The notes below the pieces were generated by a model. It was given only the letters and a program-made list of their open reading frames with translations. It was not told the origin of the DNA and did no database searches. The position numbers and the translations under genes are program-made. From CAZMXP01 sp964570285 (GTDB taxonomy: Bacteria; Planctomycetota; PLA2): DNA of 64,000 nt. This document shows, in pieces, positions 6,460 through 12,908 of the stretch. The DNA is taken from contig CAZMXP010000016.1 of NCBI GenBank assembly GCA_964570285.1, positions 16,584-80,583 on the forward strand, in the 5' to 3' direction. Every line of letters starts with the position of its first letter. Positions within the stretch are counted from its first letter, which is position 1.

Positions 6460-6485
6460 GTGTCACCAGAATAACCCGGTGACAC
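6460..6485. promoter_or_regulatory. Perfect inverted repeat in a divergent promoter region
   Basis: GTGTCACC (6460-6467) and GGTGACAC (6478-6485) flank a 10-bp AT-richer centre. Read on the minus strand the centre holds TATTCT, a -10 candidate for the gene at 6447. On the plus strand TAGGCT (6499-6504) ends 7 nt before the ATG at 6512. This is probably an operator controlling both directions. Confidence 0.55.
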
Positions 6486-6511
6486 GCCGGAGGGGCGTTA
6501 GGCTGCTGCCC

Positions 6512-6775
6512 ATGGTGACCAAGCCTGCCGTGTGCCCCTGCTGCGGCGCGAAGAATCCCCCTTCCAACGCGTGGTGCGGGAAGTGCGGAAACGAGATCGA
6601 GGCCGAAGGCCGCCAGGACGCGGGCACGGGCATAACGCTCGACTCGATCCGCGACGTGGTCGGTGAGGAGCTGGACAAGAGGGGCGTGTCCAGGAAGCCC
6701 GCGAAGCCCGGGAAGCGGAAGCGCGACGAGGAAGAGGAGCCCGAAGGCGACGACGACGGCCTCGGTGACGATTGA
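6512..6775 (+). CDS. Zinc-ribbon protein with acidic tail
   Basis: 87 aa. The start ATG is chosen because TAGGCT ends 7 nt upstream and the zinc ribbon begins at once: VCPCCGAKNPPSNAWCGKCG (four Cys in two CxxC pairs). A helix (TLDSIRDVVGEELDKRG), a Lys-rich stretch and a strongly acidic end (DEEEEPEGDDDG) follow. Such ribbons bind nucleic acid or proteins, so regulator or assembly factor are both possible. First gene after the central divergent promoter. Confidence 0.6.
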   Translation: MVTKPAVCPCCGAKNPPSNAWCGKCGNEIEAEGRQDAGTGITLDSIRDVVGEELDKRGVSRKPAKPGKRKRDEEEEPEGDDDGLGDD

Positions 6776-7284
6776 GCCCCCCGAAGAGCCCTCCCAGGAA
6801 GGCGCCGAAGAAAGGCGCCGGCCGCAAGCGCGGGACGCTCCCCGCCCTCGAGGGGAACGTCGGGGAGGAGTTCGTCGAGCAGCGCCTGGGGGAGATCGAG
6901 GCCGAGCAGGCCGCGCCTCCCCCCGAGCCCCCGGGGCCCTCCCCGGTGGAACAGCTCGGGCTCAAGGACACCGGGCAGCTTGCCGACGCGATGCGCGCCC
7001 TCATGGCCACTCTCGGCAACGTGGGCGCCGCGTCCGTCTCGGGCCTCACTCCGAAGAAGTGTTTCGAGGTCGAACCCTGGGAGGCGCAGCTCTACGCGAA
7101 GTGCGCGGAGGCGCAGCTCAGGAAGCACGCGATCGACTGGGCCGACAAGTACGGCGCCTGGGTGCTCGGCATCGGCCTCGGAGGTCGCATCCTGCTCGGC
7201 CTTTTCCTGGCCTGGCGGGAGTCTCGGAAGGCGAAGAAGCCGGCCGAGGCGCCTGCCCCTCAACCGGTGGTGACCCATGCCTGA
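6772..7284 (+). CDS. Phage membrane protein with basic, Pro-rich N-terminus
   Basis: 170 aa; a TTG start in a TTGA overlap with the previous gene is the only start that keeps the full frame. The N-terminus is basic (PPKSPPRKAPKKGAGRKRG), followed by a helical region, a Pro linker, and one TM helix near the C-terminus (YGAWVLGIGLGGRILLGLFLAW) with a cytoplasmic-type RESRKAKK. The basic head could bind DNA while the helix sits in a membrane. Family unknown. Confidence 0.55.
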   Translation: MSPPKSPPRKAPKKGAGRKRGTLPALEGNVGEEFVEQRLGEIEAEQAAPPPEPPGPSPVEQLGLKDTGQLADAMRALMATLGNVGAASVSGLTPKKCFEVEPWEAQLYAKCAEAQLRKHAIDWADKYGAWVLGIGLGGRILLGLFLAWRESRKAKKPAEAPAPQPVVTHA

Positions 7285-7468
7285 TGTCCAGGATGAAGTC
7301 TTCTTCGGAGTCGTGCGCGCCTTCGCTTTCGTGGCGCTCGCGATCGCGGCCGCTGTCGTGGTCAGGCGTTTCGTCGACGACGAGGTCGCGCGCGCGTTCG
7401 ATCGCGGATTCGAGACGGGAAAGCTCGCCAAGCCCGGGGACGCGGAGCCCGAGGACTGCGAGGCGTGA
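7277..7468 (+). CDS. Small single-TM phage protein
   Basis: 63 aa, overlapping the previous gene by 8 nt. A short acidic N-terminus, then TM segment FGVVRAFAFVALAIAAAVVVRRF and a charged tail (DDEVARAFDRGFETGK). Size and layout fit a virion membrane protein. A filamentous-phage coat protein was considered but there is no cleavable signal peptide. Confidence 0.55.
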   Translation: MPDVQDEVFFGVVRAFAFVALAIAAAVVVRRFVDDEVARAFDRGFETGKLAKPGDAEPEDCEA

Positions 7469-7746
7469 GGCCCCAGAAGGCGTTCGTCCTGCTGGCCATC
7501 GGAGTGCCGCTCCTGGCCGCGGGCATCGCCTGGAAGGCCGGCGCCGACTTCTGCTTCGTCGTCGGCCTCGTCGTCGGCTTCGCCCTGGCGTCGATGGCTG
7601 TCGAGCCTTGGAGGTTCCATGCCGCACGTCGTCGTAGTGAGCGGGAAGGCCGGAAGCGGCAAGACCACGTGGGCCCGGAACTTCGTGCGAGCGGCCGAGC
7701 GGCTGATCGTGGTCGATACCACGGGGGAGTGGGAGGTCGGCGGTGA
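7465..7746 (+). CDS. Two-TM phage protein overlapping the ATPase gene
   Basis: 93 aa, GTG start in a GTGA overlap. Two hydrophobic segments, AFVLLAIGVPLLAAGIAW and CFVVGLVVGFALASMAV, form the first 50 residues; the remaining 40 are Arg/Gly-rich and overlap the ATPase start by 128 nt. The membrane part is convincing. The basic tail may be real overprinting or simply read-out until a stop. Confidence 0.5.
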   Translation: MRPQKAFVLLAIGVPLLAAGIAWKAGADFCFVVGLVVGFALASMAVEPWRFHAARRRSEREGRKRQDHVGPELRASGRAADRGRYHGGVGGRR

Positions 7747-8182
7747 GGCTGCCGGCGTCGAGGAGTGCCTTCGGCGAATCCGTGCGCTCCGCGACGTGCC
7801 GCGGTTCCGCCTCGCGTGCCGCGTCACCGCGGGAGCGGCCGACGACCTGCTCCGCGCGGTGTGGCTGCTGCAGCACGACCCGCACACTCCCGCGCGCTCG
7901 GGGCTCATCACGCTCGTGGTCGAAGAGGCGGACCTTGTGCCGTGCCCTCGCGACTCCGGGCTCGACCTGCTCATACAGGTCGGCCGCCGCGTCGCGGACC
8001 CCCTCGTCCTGTGCACCCGTCGACTCGCGAGACTCACGCCGGACGCGAGATCGAACGCGGATTTCATCGTCTTTTTCAGCTGCGACGAGCCCGACGACCT
8101 GGACGCGATCCGTCGCCGGAAGGGTCGCGAGGTCATGGAGCGCGTCCGGGCGCTCTCCGGCCACCAGTACGTGACCGCCTAG
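7619..8182 (+). CDS. Genome-packaging ATPase, HerA/FtsK (A32-like) type
   Basis: 187 aa. Walker A GKAGSGKT is at residues 9-16, directly after the first strand. The segment RLIVVDTTGEWEVG follows, matching the D-x-x-x-E(F/Y/W) region after the first helix in HerA/FtsK-like packaging ATPases. Walker B LITLVVEEAD is at about 96-105. There is no TM helix, unlike Zot/pI of filamentous phages. PM2 P9 and related ATPases of tailless membrane viruses pump DNA into preformed capsids; the same role is inferred here. Short but complete. Confidence 0.7.
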   Translation: MPHVVVVSGKAGSGKTTWARNFVRAAERLIVVDTTGEWEVGGEAAGVEECLRRIRALRDVPRFRLACRVTAGAADDLLRAVWLLQHDPHTPARSGLITLVVEEADLVPCPRDSGLDLLIQVGRRVADPLVLCTRRLARLTPDARSNADFIVFFSCDEPDDLDAIRRRKGREVMERVRALSGHQYVTA

Positions 8183-8192
8183 GAGGTGAACG

Positions 8193-8597
8193 TTGAGCTC
8201 GCTCTGCGACTTCCTCGAGAACAAGATCATCAACGCGATCTTTCGCGACGACCCCGGCTCGATCCGCCCTGCCGAGCTGTGGGCGGAGATCGTGGAGACG
8301 CTGCCCGGCGAGGACGGCACCGGGGGCGATCCCGTCGCCGGCGTCGACCGGCTCGAGCTGACGCAGGCCAACGCCGCGTGGAAGGACCCGGCCGCGGCGA
8401 CCCAGGGAGGCACCAACAATCTCGCGGTGCTCGACTTCGGCGAGGTGCCCGATTGCACCATCGTCGGGATCGTGCTGTACGACGCGGAGACCGGCGGCAA
8501 CGTGTACATGCGCGGCGCCCTCACGGAGCCTCGCGAGTGCCTGTCCGGGGACACGTTCAAGTGCCCCATCGGGGCGGTGACGTTCACGCTGGGCTGA
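8193..8597 (+). CDS. Gp80/tail-fibre-like virion protein
   Basis: 134 aa. TTG start preceded by AGGAGGTGA, the best Shine-Dalgarno sequence in the prophage. It begins CDFLENKIINAIFRDD and ends with TIVGIVLYDAETGGNVYMRGAL, then GDTFKCPIGAVTFTLG. This is the pattern of a small phage structural family (LxxxLENxIlxxvFr ... vgLfDAaTGGnllxxGaLt ... GDtFxfxxGxltvtL) known mostly from tailed phages. A spike or fibre-base role is likely. Recognition is from memory of the family pattern. Confidence 0.6.
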   Translation: MSSLCDFLENKIINAIFRDDPGSIRPAELWAEIVETLPGEDGTGGDPVAGVDRLELTQANAAWKDPAAATQGGTNNLAVLDFGEVPDCTIVGIVLYDAETGGNVYMRGALTEPRECLSGDTFKCPIGAVTFTLG

Positions 8598-8598
8598 G

Positions 8599-9063
8599 AT
8601 GGGCGTCCACGGCGATCGCCTCCTGGGGCGGCAAATCGTCACCCTGCTCGCGAACGTCCGCCGCGACCTCGCGCGCAGCCTGGCGACGATCGGCGACGCG
8701 GCGAAGCTCGAGGGCGACCCCGCGGCCTTCATCATGCGAGCGGTCCGGGGGCCTCACGGACTCGTGCCGGCCCTCGATCGCACGCTCGAAATGCTCGGGA
8801 GCCACGCGGACGACCCCGGGAAGGCGGGCGCGCTCGCGTCGGCGGCAGGCGAGGCGGGGCTTTCGCTCGAGGCCATGCACGACGACCTCGATGACCTGCG
8901 CGCGGCAGTCGCCATGCTCGGCGCGCTGCCGATGACGACGCGCGAGGAATGCGAGAAGGCGCTGGCCGACGTCGCGGCCGCGCACTCGACGCGGTCGCCG
9001 GCCCGCGACTCCCTCGAGGCGATCCTGGCCGACGAGGCGGCAGCGCTCAAGCTATGGAGCTGA
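8599..9063 (+). CDS. Helical phage protein, unknown function
   Basis: 154 aa, ATG one base after the preceding stop. Almost entirely helical and charged (LLANVRRDLARSLATIGDAAKL; LHDDLDDLRAAVAMLGALP; ECEKALADVAAAHS), without TM or Cys motifs. It sits between two surface-protein candidates, so an assembly factor or a trimeric helical linker is possible. No family recognised. Confidence 0.6.
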   Translation: MGVHGDRLLGRQIVTLLANVRRDLARSLATIGDAAKLEGDPAAFIMRAVRGPHGLVPALDRTLEMLGSHADDPGKAGALASAAGEAGLSLEAMHDDLDDLRAAVAMLGALPMTTREECEKALADVAAAHSTRSPARDSLEAILADEAAALKLWS

Positions 9064-9067
9064 CCGC

Positions 9068-9919
9068 ATGGTGTGGTCGACGCCCAAGGGCTTCAACATC
9101 CGCGAGAACGCCGGCTTCATCACTGACGGGACGAATCAGCACGCGGTCGTGGCCGGCGACAACTACCCGACCAATCTCACGATCGGCGGCGAGACTGTCA
9201 CCTGCGGGTGGGGCTCCTCTGTAAGCGGCCAGACTCGTGACCGCTCGACGACTCCGGGGCCCCGGTTCGCCGGTCTCATGTTCTGGGGGAACGGCTCGTC
9301 GCCGGTGTACTTCAGGGTCGACCTGGGGGCGACCGGAGTCCACAAGATCCGCCTGGCGTGCGGGGACTACCAGTACGAGGACACCGGCGCCCACGAGCAC
9401 TCGTTGCGCGAGGGGGCGACGGCGTTCTCGACGTTCTCGACGGAGGACACGCGCGAGGCCGGTCACTTCTGGGATGCCGCCGGCGCCGGGCAGTGGGAGT
9501 ACACCGAGTGGGACGGAAACCAGACCGAGGTGCAACACGACTTCACCGGCACCGACTTCCGGGTCTACATCGGGCGCGCCTCGGGCGGCGGCGGCAACAG
9601 CGCGATCGCGCACCTTTACCTCGAGGCGGTCGCCGGCGGAGGCGGCACCGAGCACGAGGGCGCGGTCGACTTCGTGGGCGTTGGCACGATGGCCGCGGCC
9701 GGATCGGTCGGCGCGACGGGCGCCGCGGCGTTGGCCGCGGCCGGTGCGTTGGCCGCCCAGGGCCGCCTCGAGGCGGTCGGGGCCGTTGCGATGTCGGCGG
9801 CAGGAACGCTTTCCGCCTATGGCGTGGTGGTTCCGGCCGGGGGCGCGCCGTCGCCCTGCGCGGGCAGGAGCTGCGCGCGCCTGTCGGTCTTCCCGCGGAG
9901 TTTCCCGCCCAGGCGCTAG
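9068..9919 (+). CDS. Receptor-binding or spike-like protein with Gly/Ala repeats
   Basis: 283 aa. Residues 1-195 are beta-rich with many aromatic and Gly residues (FNIRENAGFITDGTNQHAVV, VYFRVDLGATGVHKIRLACG) and could be a jelly-roll or carbohydrate-binding domain. Residues about 200-262 are a repetitive tract of V-G/A-A-A-G units (GTMAAAGSVGATGAAALAAAG...), a motif common in phage fibres. It is the last plus-strand gene of the block and ends 4 nt into the convergent gene. Probably exposed on the virion; inferred. Confidence 0.5.
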   Translation: MVWSTPKGFNIRENAGFITDGTNQHAVVAGDNYPTNLTIGGETVTCGWGSSVSGQTRDRSTTPGPRFAGLMFWGNGSSPVYFRVDLGATGVHKIRLACGDYQYEDTGAHEHSLREGATAFSTFSTEDTREAGHFWDAAGAGQWEYTEWDGNQTEVQHDFTGTDFRVYIGRASGGGGNSAIAHLYLEAVAGGGGTEHEGAVDFVGVGTMAAAGSVGATGAAALAAAGALAAQGRLEAVGAVAMSAAGTLSAYGVVVPAGGAPSPCAGRSCARLSVFPRSFPPRR

Positions 9920-10503
9920 TCGGGGAAGCCCGCGGCGATCTGCAGCAGAGGCAGGTCGATATAGAACGGCGTGGACGTGCCCTTGACGCGCATTTCCTCG
10001 ATGATCCTCTCGCGGCCGTGTACGGCGATCGTGGCCGCGAGCTGGTCCTGCGCTTGGCGGACCCGCTGCAGGAAGACGCGGGGGGTCTGCACGTACTCCT
10101 GGGCGTAGAAGTAGGCCTTCAGCCACAGAGGGGACGGCGGCTGTCGCATCGCCGCGGCGTGCTCCGGGTACTCCCTGGCGAAGTTGTTCCAGAACGTGCC
10201 GAGCACGTCCTTGGCCGAGTGGCCCTGCTCGGTGAGCCGCACCTTCGCGACGGCCGCCTCGTAAGGGGAGAGCTGCAGGAGCTCGAGGAGCCGAAGGCCG
10301 CGGGCGCTCGGGTCTTCCCCGCTCTTCGAGAGCCCCAGGGCGGCCGCGATCTGGTAGGCGGTCAGGAACATCGCGGCTACCGGGTTGAGCTGGAATGCCA
10401 CGTCCGAGATGAGATCGGCCAGCTTCTCGCCCCTGGCAAGGCCCTGGATGAGGCCGGACAGCGCGCTCGCGGGATTCGGCGGGGCCAGGAGGGTTAGCGC
10501 CAT
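9916..10503 (-). CDS. Phage protein of unknown function, own promoter
   Basis: 195 aa. A TATACT -10 ends 6 nt before the ATG with no ribosome site, so the transcript is probably leaderless. The sequence is helical with a hydrophobic stretch LNPVAAMFLTAYQIAAALGL (about residues 40-59), then Leu-rich amphipathic helices and an aromatic-rich section FWNNFAREYPEHAAAM. It is separately controlled from the structural block, which suggests an early or lysogenic role. No family recognised. Confidence 0.6.
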   Translation of the reverse strand: MALTLLAPPNPASALSGLIQGLARGEKLADLISDVAFQLNPVAAMFLTAYQIAAALGLSKSGEDPSARGLRLLELLQLSPYEAAVAKVRLTEQGHSAKDVLGTFWNNFAREYPEHAAAMRQPPSPLWLKAYFYAQEYVQTPRVFLQRVRQAQDQLAATIAVHGRERIIEEMRVKGTSTPFYIDLPLLQIAAGFPD

Positions 10504-10561
10504 CGCCTCAGTATAGCGATGCTGGGGCCTTTAGAGCCCAACCGGCGGTAGGATCCAAAAT

Positions 10562-10585
10562 CGTTACGCGCGATCGCGCGTAACG
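10562..10585. promoter_or_regulatory. 24-bp perfect palindrome with a third half-site (operator)
   Basis: CGTTACGCGCGA / TCGCGCGTAACG is a perfect palindrome between divergent genes. A further half-site GCGTTACG follows at about 10597-10604 and overlaps a TTACGT...TAGAAC promoter of the gene at 10634. This arrangement is typical of repressor or autoregulator sites. Confidence 0.65.
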
Positions 10586-10633
10586 TGTGCCGGCAAGCGT
10601 TACGTCGACGGCCCCCCGTGCTAGAACGAGAGC

Positions 10634-10891
10634 ATGACGCGCAGGCGAAACTCTCACCGTCAGCATTACGAACGCCTGAAGAAGCGAGGCTCCATCAGGT
10701 TCACTGCGCAGACAGCGTGGGATCGGCCGTGTCGAGGCCCAGGCTGCGTGAACGCGATCCCTCCGAGGCACGAAGACTACTGCTCGAACGCTTGCCGCCA
10801 GGCGGCCTACCGCTGGCGGAAGGCCGGCAAGTCCTGGGCTTCGTCTTCTTTCGTTCACACCGGTAAACATCTGTCAGGCCAGGGGCCTTAA
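10634..10891 (+). CDS. Small Cys-rich, zinc-binding-type regulator candidate
   Basis: 85 aa; TAGAAC ends 6 nt before the ATG. The head is basic (TRRRNSHRQHYERLKKRG). Then comes the pattern C-x4-C ... YCSNACRQAAYRWRK, which matches short zinc-binding proteins common in actinobacteria and phages (CS-x-x-CRQ-A-x-R). A palindromic operator lies just upstream, so an autoregulatory DNA-binding protein is plausible. The function is inferred. The 143 nt after it (10892-11034) hold no clear gene. Confidence 0.6.
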   Translation: MTRRRNSHRQHYERLKKRGSIRFTAQTAWDRPCRGPGCVNAIPPRHEDYCSNACRQAAYRWRKAGKSWASSSFVHTGKHLSGQGP

Positions 10892-11034
10892 AGGCCGTTC
10901 GACCACCACCGGTTGTGGGCCGGGCGAGGGCGCGCTCCGCTGCTTGACCGTCGAGAGTCCTAACGGCAGGCTAACAAAAGTAGGGTGCGGGCGAGGTGGG
11001 CCCACGGCCGTGAGCTCGTCGAGGCGCGGCCGAC

Positions 11035-12123
11035 TCAGTCGGCAGGAGGTGGGAGGCCCACCTCGCTGAACCAGGCATCGCGGGCTGCCCGGTACCGGTC
11101 GGCATCCTCAGGCGCGAGGCCGAGCCGGAGGCGCGCCGATACGTACGCCCGCGCCTCGGGGTACGTCAGCAGGTGCGAGGCCGCGTGCCCTTCCTCGGGG
11201 CGGATCGCTTCCCCGCAGCGCTCGCAGGGGCAGGGCGGCAGCTTTCGCACGCGCGCGGCGTCGCCGAACGTCTGGAAGAGCCGGGCGTTCTTCGTCGCGG
11301 CGTAGAACTCCCGCACCATCGCGGCTGTCCAGCCGGCGACGATGCTCTCTTCCTCGTCGCGCTCGCGCTTGTCGCCCTGGGTGCCCTTCGTGACGTACTT
11401 CAGGCACTCGCGCAGCGCGTTGGCCCAGGTGCCATCCGCCGACTTTCGAGGGGCCTCTACGTGGAGCACCGTTCCACGGCCCTTCGTGATTGCGATCCAC
11501 GCGGCTTTCAACTCCTGCTGTCGGACGAAGGCGAGGCCGGTTCCCGCGGCGAGAGCGTGCACGTGGGTGTGCCATCCGCCGCGGTCGCCGCGGTGCGCGC
11601 GCTTGCCCTTGGTCTCGATGCTGTAGACGCCCGCGGCGAAGAACTCGGGGAACTTCGCACGCAGCGCGCGAAACCACTTCCGGATGCGCTTGATGCTGAC
11701 GGCCAGCTCCCCGAGCGAGTGGCGCCTCACGGTGAGAGTGACGAATCGCACCCACTGCCAACCCTCGAGGACGCACGCGTAGCGCTTCACGGCCTTCGCC
11801 GCGCGCCGCCGCTCGCAACCGGGGCAGAGGCGATCGCCGCACGTCCTGGGCAGCACGCGGCGGCCGCATCCGCAGTGGGCCATCGTGTAGTAGGTTCCGC
11901 AGTCGAGTACGGCGTTGAACCGCGCGGTGTCCGCCTCGCGCAGGAGCTGCAGCAGCTCGCGGGGCTTGTGCGGGGGGACGGGTACAAGATCCCCCGCGTC
12001 GCGTTCATGCTGATCTGTAGAGCCTACTTGCGACGCGGGGAAGGGAGAAACCGCTGCCGCCTTGTGGAACCTGGCGTGGCCGCTCTCGAGGGGCACGTAG
12101 GTGGCGGCAGCGGAACGAGTCAA
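11035..12123 (-). CDS. rep: Rolling-circle replication initiator (HUH endonuclease, single catalytic Tyr)
   Basis: 362 aa from a TTG in a TTGA overlap with the upstream gene; GTG at 12096 is an alternative. A Cys cluster at residues 84-103 (CGCG, then C-x4-C-x2-C) precedes the catalytic core: motif 1 FVTLTV (127-132), the HUH motif WHTHVHAL (184-191) and motif 3 LKYVTKG with Tyr243. This order is typical of the Rep_1/pC194-like family. The protein would nick the double-strand origin and stay linked to the 5' end. A second Cys set (CPCERCGE) lies near the C-terminus. Last gene of the minus-strand operon. Confidence 0.85.
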   Translation of the reverse strand: MTRSAAATYVPLESGHARFHKAAAVSPFPASQVGSTDQHERDAGDLVPVPPHKPRELLQLLREADTARFNAVLDCGTYYTMAHCGCGRRVLPRTCGDRLCPGCERRRAAKAVKRYACVLEGWQWVRFVTLTVRRHSLGELAVSIKRIRKWFRALRAKFPEFFAAGVYSIETKGKRAHRGDRGGWHTHVHALAAGTGLAFVRQQELKAAWIAITKGRGTVLHVEAPRKSADGTWANALRECLKYVTKGTQGDKRERDEEESIVAGWTAAMVREFYAATKNARLFQTFGDAARVRKLPPCPCERCGEAIRPEEGHAASHLLTYPEARAYVSARLRLGLAPEDADRYRAARDAWFSEVGLPPPAD

Positions 12124-12290
12124 CGGATGCGCACCCTGACCGTGAGGCCGGCCTTCCGGCACTCTCTCGCGAGCTCGAGCGCGCGGGTGCTTGTCCTGGC
12201 GGCGCGATGCTGCCGCCATGCCTTCGTCGCGGCGTCGAGCAGCTCGACGACGTAGACGAAGCGCGCGGCCTTCTTCGCCGGTGCGTTCAC
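12120..12290 (-). CDS. Small basic phage protein upstream of rep
   Basis: 56 aa, GTG start in a GTGA overlap with the upstream gene; its stop overlaps the rep TTG start. The sequence is basic with a beta-hairpin-like start (ARFVYVVELLD), then a helix (RALELARECRKAGL) and a terminal strand TVRVRIR. Strict coupling on both sides supports a replication-accessory role. Family unknown. Confidence 0.55.
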   Translation of the reverse strand: MNAPAKKAARFVYVVELLDAATKAWRQHRAARTSTRALELARECRKAGLTVRVRIR

Positions 12291-12520
12291 AACGGCACCT
12301 TGATGACGGTGCGAGTGGGAATGCGGATGTTGATCGTGACCTCGAGCGGGGAGTCGTTTCCGTAAGTCCACGCCCCCATCTCCCGTAGAGTTGTGTCGAT
12401 CCACGCGGCGGCCTGCTGTGAGCCCCGCGACGAGAAGTGTCTTCGCATCCCGCGCCAGTTCACCTGGACGAAGACCGTAGACTCCCCATCGCAGTCGATC
12501 CCGAGTATTCGAGTGCTCAC
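12287..12520 (-). CDS. Small phage protein of the rep operon
   Basis: 77 aa, GTG start in a GTGA overlap. Predicted alpha/beta: STRILGIDCDGESTVFVQVNW, helix QQAAAWIDTTLREMG, then LEVTINIRIPTRTVIKV. The frame upstream of the GTG loses coding character. A small single-strand-binding or replication-accessory protein is possible, not shown. Confidence 0.55.
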   Translation of the reverse strand: MSTRILGIDCDGESTVFVQVNWRGMRRHFSSRGSQQAAAWIDTTLREMGAWTYGNDSPLEVTINIRIPTRTVIKVPL

Positions 12521-12672
12521 GCGGAGCCTCCCGCCTCGTGCGGGCGTTCGCCGAACGCGCCGTTGAGGAAGCCGATGAACGCCGAGCGGTGCTCGAATCC
12601 GCAGAAGGCCGAGCCGTCGTGCTCTACGCGCTCGACCGGGACTTCCGCGCCGCACCAGTCGCAGGTCGGCGC
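12517..12672 (-). CDS. Short Cys-rich protein, start unresolved
   Basis: About 50 residues with CDWCGAEV ... AFCGFEHRSAFIGFLNG, a possible CxxC...C...H metal site. The stop overlaps the next GTG. No ATG, GTG or TTG lies between the Cys motif and the interior of the overlapping helical gene; the nearest GTG in frame is 12912. Either the start is unusual or the protein extends through a long overlap. The coordinates give only the supported part. Confidence 0.4.
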   Translation of the reverse strand, partial: APTCDWCGAEVPVERVEHDGSAFCGFEHRSAFIGFLNGAFGERPHEAGGSA

Positions 12673-12908
12673 GCCAGGCGGCGTTGCAGGATGCGCGCCT
12701 TGCGGGCGAGGTAGGCGAGGCGCGCCTGAAGGTTCCAGACGGCCCGCTCGAGGGACCAGATTCTGTCCAGCGCTCCCGAGACCTGCTCGTTCGCGCGCTT
12801 GAGGAGGCTCCGGCTGTTCTCGGCGATCGCTTGAAGCTGAGCCACCCGGAGCCCCCGGGCGTTTTTGCTGTTGTTCCCCATCGCCGGAGGGTGCGCCCTG
12901 GCTGTCAC
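12624..12908 (-). CDS. Coiled-coil phage protein
   Basis: 94 aa from the GTG whose GTGA overlaps the stop of the upstream gene; an internal ATG at 12881 gives 85 aa. The body is one long amphipathic helix (VAQLQAIAENSRSLLKRANE, then LDRIWSLERAVWNLQARLAY) with a very basic end (RKARILQRRLARRP). It could oligomerise and bind DNA. Second gene of the minus-strand replication operon. Confidence 0.6.
   Translation of the reverse strand: MTARAHPPAMGNNSKNARGLRVAQLQAIAENSRSLLKRANEQVSGALDRIWSLERAVWNLQARLAYLARKARILQRRLARRPATGAARKSRSSA

Noticed and set aside
10892..11034. GGCCTTAAAGGCC-type palindrome after the Cys-rich regulator as a terminator
   Set aside because: No T-run follows and the stem is short; no function could be supported.
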